From Voacanga thouarsii (Eukaryota; Streptophyta; Magnoliopsida; Gentianales; Apocynaceae), in assembly GCA_026120185.1 (NCBI GenBank), contig JANUWF010001224.1, positions 1,178,001 to 1,242,000 on the forward strand: a DNA stretch of 64,000 bases, read 5' to 3'. The position numbers and the translations under genes are program-made. The notes beneath the pieces were generated by a model. The model was not told the origin of the DNA, ran no database searches, and saw nothing but the letters and a program-made list of their open reading frames with translations. Below, piece after piece: positions 61,144 to 64,000 of the stretch. The stretch's first letter is position 1. Each line of letters starts with the position of its first letter.

Positions 61144-61413
61144 TCTAAAACATATCCAAATGATAAGTTTTTGCATTTGATGATTAAATCATTTTAGTTG
61201 AGCATGCATTCACAGTCAGATATAAGTAAAAGAAAATCAGATGCAAGTTTGTTTAAAGAATTGCTCATAAATTTCACTCTAATCTTAGAGTACTCAGGTA
61301 CTCTTATTTGCATAAGTTTGAAATGAAAGTAGTAAACCAAAAGGAAATGCTTAACATAGGAGTTTACAAAAAATAATAAATAAACATCCTGATCATAATA
61401 ACTCTTAGCCCCT

Positions 61414-61878
61414 CTAGTCCTTATCATAATCTTCAAGATCAGCCTTATACAACCATCCCCCAGAGTTCTTAGAGAAGTCTATCCTAACCCCACTTGCAAA
61501 CCCCTCCATTGGCTCCTTCCTGAGTTGCTTAGAACTCTCCCCGGTCTCAATCTGGTTGGGTGGAGGAATGAAGGAAGGCTTAGGTGGAGATTCATAATCT
61601 ATCTCCCCCGAATCATCACTATCAACTGACAAATCAATTATGGGACTAGGAGGGTGGGGAACAAACTCCATATCTATCTCCTCATCTTCACTGTCAGAAC
61701 TCAAATCTATCACAGGTATTGGGGGTGGCTCATTGATCGAAACCTTATCATCACTGCTATCTTCCAAAGGAATAATTGGCTGAGAAGCAGGCTGAGGTAC
61801 TGGAAGGTCTTCTGGGTAAATAGGGATAGGAGGATGCCATTGCTGCCCCTTCCTCGTGGTTCTAAGCGTTCTAACCAT
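61414..61878 (-). CDS. Intact leader ORF of the chromovirus, acidic, with SUMO-interaction-like motifs
   Basis: An uninterrupted 154-codon frame lies between the 5' LTR and gag, on the coding strand and in frame with gag but separated from it by stops. No domain is recognised. It starts basic (MVRTLRTTRKGQQW), then is Pro-, Ser- and Asp-rich. Three spaced motifs stand out: IIPLEDSSDD (about residues 35-44), VIDLSSDSEDEE (56-67) and IIDLSVDSDDSGE (80-92). Each is a short hydrophobic core with acidic or Ser residues after it, the layout of SUMO-interaction motifs, with sites suited to casein kinase 2. The C-terminus (SGVRIDFSKNSGGWLYKADLEDYDKD) is different. It stays open while gag-pol has many lesions. 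It could be translated from the element's leader; function is unknown. The start could be a later codon, but no other Met precedes residue 70. Confidence 0.6.
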   Translation of the reverse strand: MVRTLRTTRKGQQWHPPIPIYPEDLPVPQPASQPIIPLEDSSDDKVSINEPPPIPVIDLSSDSEDEEIDMEFVPHPPSPIIDLSVDSDDSGEIDYESPPKPSFIPPPNQIETGESSKQLRKEPMEGFASGVRIDFSKNSGGWLYKADLEDYDKD

Positions 61879-61961
61879 CCTACAGCATAAATAAGATAGG
61901 TTAGATAAAGGATTTAAACTTAAATAAATAGAACATATACTATATATATTTGCCTAAACCT

Positions 61962-61978
61962 AGCCTCAAATACCACTT
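61962..61978 (-). other. Primer-binding site of the chromovirus
   Basis: The minus strand beside the LTR end reads TGGTATTTGAGGC two bases or so inside the LTR. It is a diverged form of the TGGTATCAGAGC site that pairs with initiator tRNA-Met. Confidence 0.75.
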
Positions 61979-64000
61979 GTAACACCCTAATACCTAGGCC
62001 CAACAGGGCCGAAGAAGTCGCCCCGTCCAAAGGACAAGGGGTCTTTATAACCAGGTCACACAACAAAAATAAAATAATACATTGAAATTAAAAACTTATT
62101 ACAACCCAAAAATTCAAGAACAAATTCAAAAATAAATTATTCACTATCATCTCTTAAAGCATTACATAAAATAAATAACACAATATCTTCCAAGCAGGCA
62201 ACAACTAGCTACTCATCCCCATAGTAGGATCGACCTGAAATTATGATAAAAATGGGTGTTGAGAGAAAAATCTCAATAAGTCTGTGTGTGCTTTGAGTGT
62301 CCAGAAAAAACAGTTCATGAATGCAAGTTGTAGAACTTCATAAGGAAAAGTACTGGCAAGCATTAAACAATGTTAAAAACCAAGAGTGGTGTTTCCTTCT
62401 TTTCAAATCATACAAGTGCGCAATAAACACAACCACTCAAAAGGGTGGTCATCGGTTACCACACGCTGGGCCCCATAACCATACAACGGTCAGAATGCCA
62501 CACTTTGTGCAAATTGACAAAATGTAGGTGTACAGCCTACCGAGTAAGATACTCCTCATTCTCTACACCTAAACAAAATCGGTTGTCCATTCCGACAACA
62601 CACAGTCCACATGATTGAAACTTGCTAGCTCGGACCGGTATGACCAAGTAGTACTGTCACTTTTCCAAGTTGAGTTCATCTTATGGAGGTGGCCTCCTGC
62701 CAGAAGACTCACTCTTGCTCTTCAAAACTAGTACTACTAGCCTACCCTTATTGAGTACTCAACCATGGTTATCCCATTTGGGAGAAAATTGACAAAACAT
62801 TGCTTTACTTGGAAATGGCAATCAAGGGTTTCCAAAGTTTGTGTCAAAATTGGTTTTAGAAAAAGTTTAGTGTTTCAGAAAAACTGCTTGTTGGTTTTCA
62901 AATAATTTATGTGACTAAAATTAAAAAGGGAATAGTCCTAAATTGCCCTTACAAAAATGAGTGTTCACAAACTTCCCATTTGGCTTGCCATAGCGACATT
63001 TTTACATTAAATAAGTTTTATGTAGGAGCTTACCTAATCCTTTGCTTGAGCTAAATCAAAGATCTTCCAAAGCTAACCTAACCCCGCCTGAGGTAAACAC
63101 AAGCCATAATTAACTCAAGCCAAATTTGCTTCCATAAATAATCCTAGTTCAGCTTACTACAATCATGACCCTAATGTTCCAAACTTTAAGGCTAGATAAT
63201 CAAAAAGGATTTCATAAAATAAATCTAGCTTGATAATAAAATAACTATGGTTTGTGAAATAGTTACTAATAAGTTGTAGGTTTAAATCTTGTTATAAATA
63301 AACTAGGGTTTATTTGATGAAGGGTCCTAGATGATATTTTTTAAAATTATAATCTATTAATAATTATTAGTTAGAAAATAATTGGTAAATAAAATTAATA
63401 ATAAGTAAATGTTAATATGTTTTGATTAAATGGCTAATAAATAAATTCTATTAGTATTTATGAATATATGACTTACGAGATTAATATTTTACCTATTATG
63501 ATTATTTATATAAAAGGTTTTATTTAATATTATTATTATATATAATATTTATATATTTTGTTTGCAATAAAGGACATCAGGCATTTGGCTAAAATATCAT
63601 TTTTTCATATATCAATCCAATTTTAAATCTTCCTAGGGTTTCGGAATCTTTAGAAGAAAATATAGTATTAATTTTTATTAATATAATAAAATTGGCTAAC
63701 TAAAATAATTTAGAATCAACAAGGTCATGATCATAATTTTCCTATTGCTAACCATAATCATGAACATAAACTCTACACCAATCAACAAACCATCCAAATC
63801 ATGAATAAAAGCATAGATCCATATCTACCAACACATGATCCAAACTCCACTAAACATAGCCATATTCATGGCTTCAACAAGAATACAATAATATAAAATC
63901 CTATTCCGCAAAGGTGACATAATATCTATCATGCTTAATCATCCACACTAACTCACGACATGAAGAGCATGCAAAAAACCCTAAAACATCATAAAACTCA
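61979..64000 (-). mobile_element. 5' LTR of the chromovirus, partial
   Basis: The LTR end TGTAACACCC on the plus strand (GGGTGTTACA on the minus strand) starts at 61979 and matches 48236-50260 to the window edge. About 2.2 kb more should lie to the right. Divergence from the 3' LTR is uneven: roughly 8 differences in the first 78 bases, but long identical runs near 63660-63790. Confidence 0.9.

Overview
This window is nuclear DNA of a flowering plant, most likely a eudicot (inference). The evidence is an AT-rich background, plant-type Ty1/copia and Ty3/gypsy LTR retrotransposons with primer-binding sites resembling the initiator tRNA-Met type, and two degraded plant gene families: a BAHD hydroxycinnamoyltransferase and an LRK10-like receptor kinase. 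I see no intact host gene, no rRNA or tRNA gene, no CRISPR array and no bacterial operon. The species cannot be named from the sequence.

Layout. 1-5378: 5' half of a minus-strand copia element (A) with its 5' LTR, inserted in a chromovirus LTR fragment (5379-8725). 8732-10110: gypsy reverse transcriptase fragment split by a 1171-bp Mutator-like foldback element with a 9-bp target duplication. 10560-13310: gypsy protease/gag remnant and a diverged LTR. 13311-18284: low-copy-looking DNA holding a solo LTR (15697-17233). 18285-25860: minus-strand BAHD pseudogene split by a copia solo LTR (19149-25453), which itself holds a chromoviral solo LTR (19370-23883). 25861-27354: spacer with a foldback. 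27355-28363: LRK10-like kinase pseudogene. 29180-36100: minus-strand copia element C. 36108-36400: SINE-like and hairpin-rich patch. 36495-39306: plus-strand copia remnant F interrupted by another solo LTR. 39307-47900: plus-strand SIRE/Maximus-like copia element D carrying two nested solo LTRs. 48236-64000: a large minus-strand Tekay/Del-type chromovirus with a complete 3' LTR, a decayed gag-pol ending in a chromodomain, a self-family solo LTR in gag, an intact extra leader ORF, and a 5' LTR running off the window.

Reading the history. Exact target-site duplications (TAACC, GAATA, AATAT, CCTAT, CGAAG, TATTTGAGA) let the nesting be ordered. Solo LTRs outnumber complete elements, so unequal recombination has been active. 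Most recognisable lesions in coding regions are G-to-A or C-to-T changes, and several fall on catalytic residues, as expected for silenced, cytosine-methylated repeats (inference). The most distinctive item is the open 154-codon leader ORF of the chromovirus (61414-61878), which carries three spaced hydrophobic-plus-acidic motifs resembling SUMO-interaction motifs while the adjoining gag-pol is broken.
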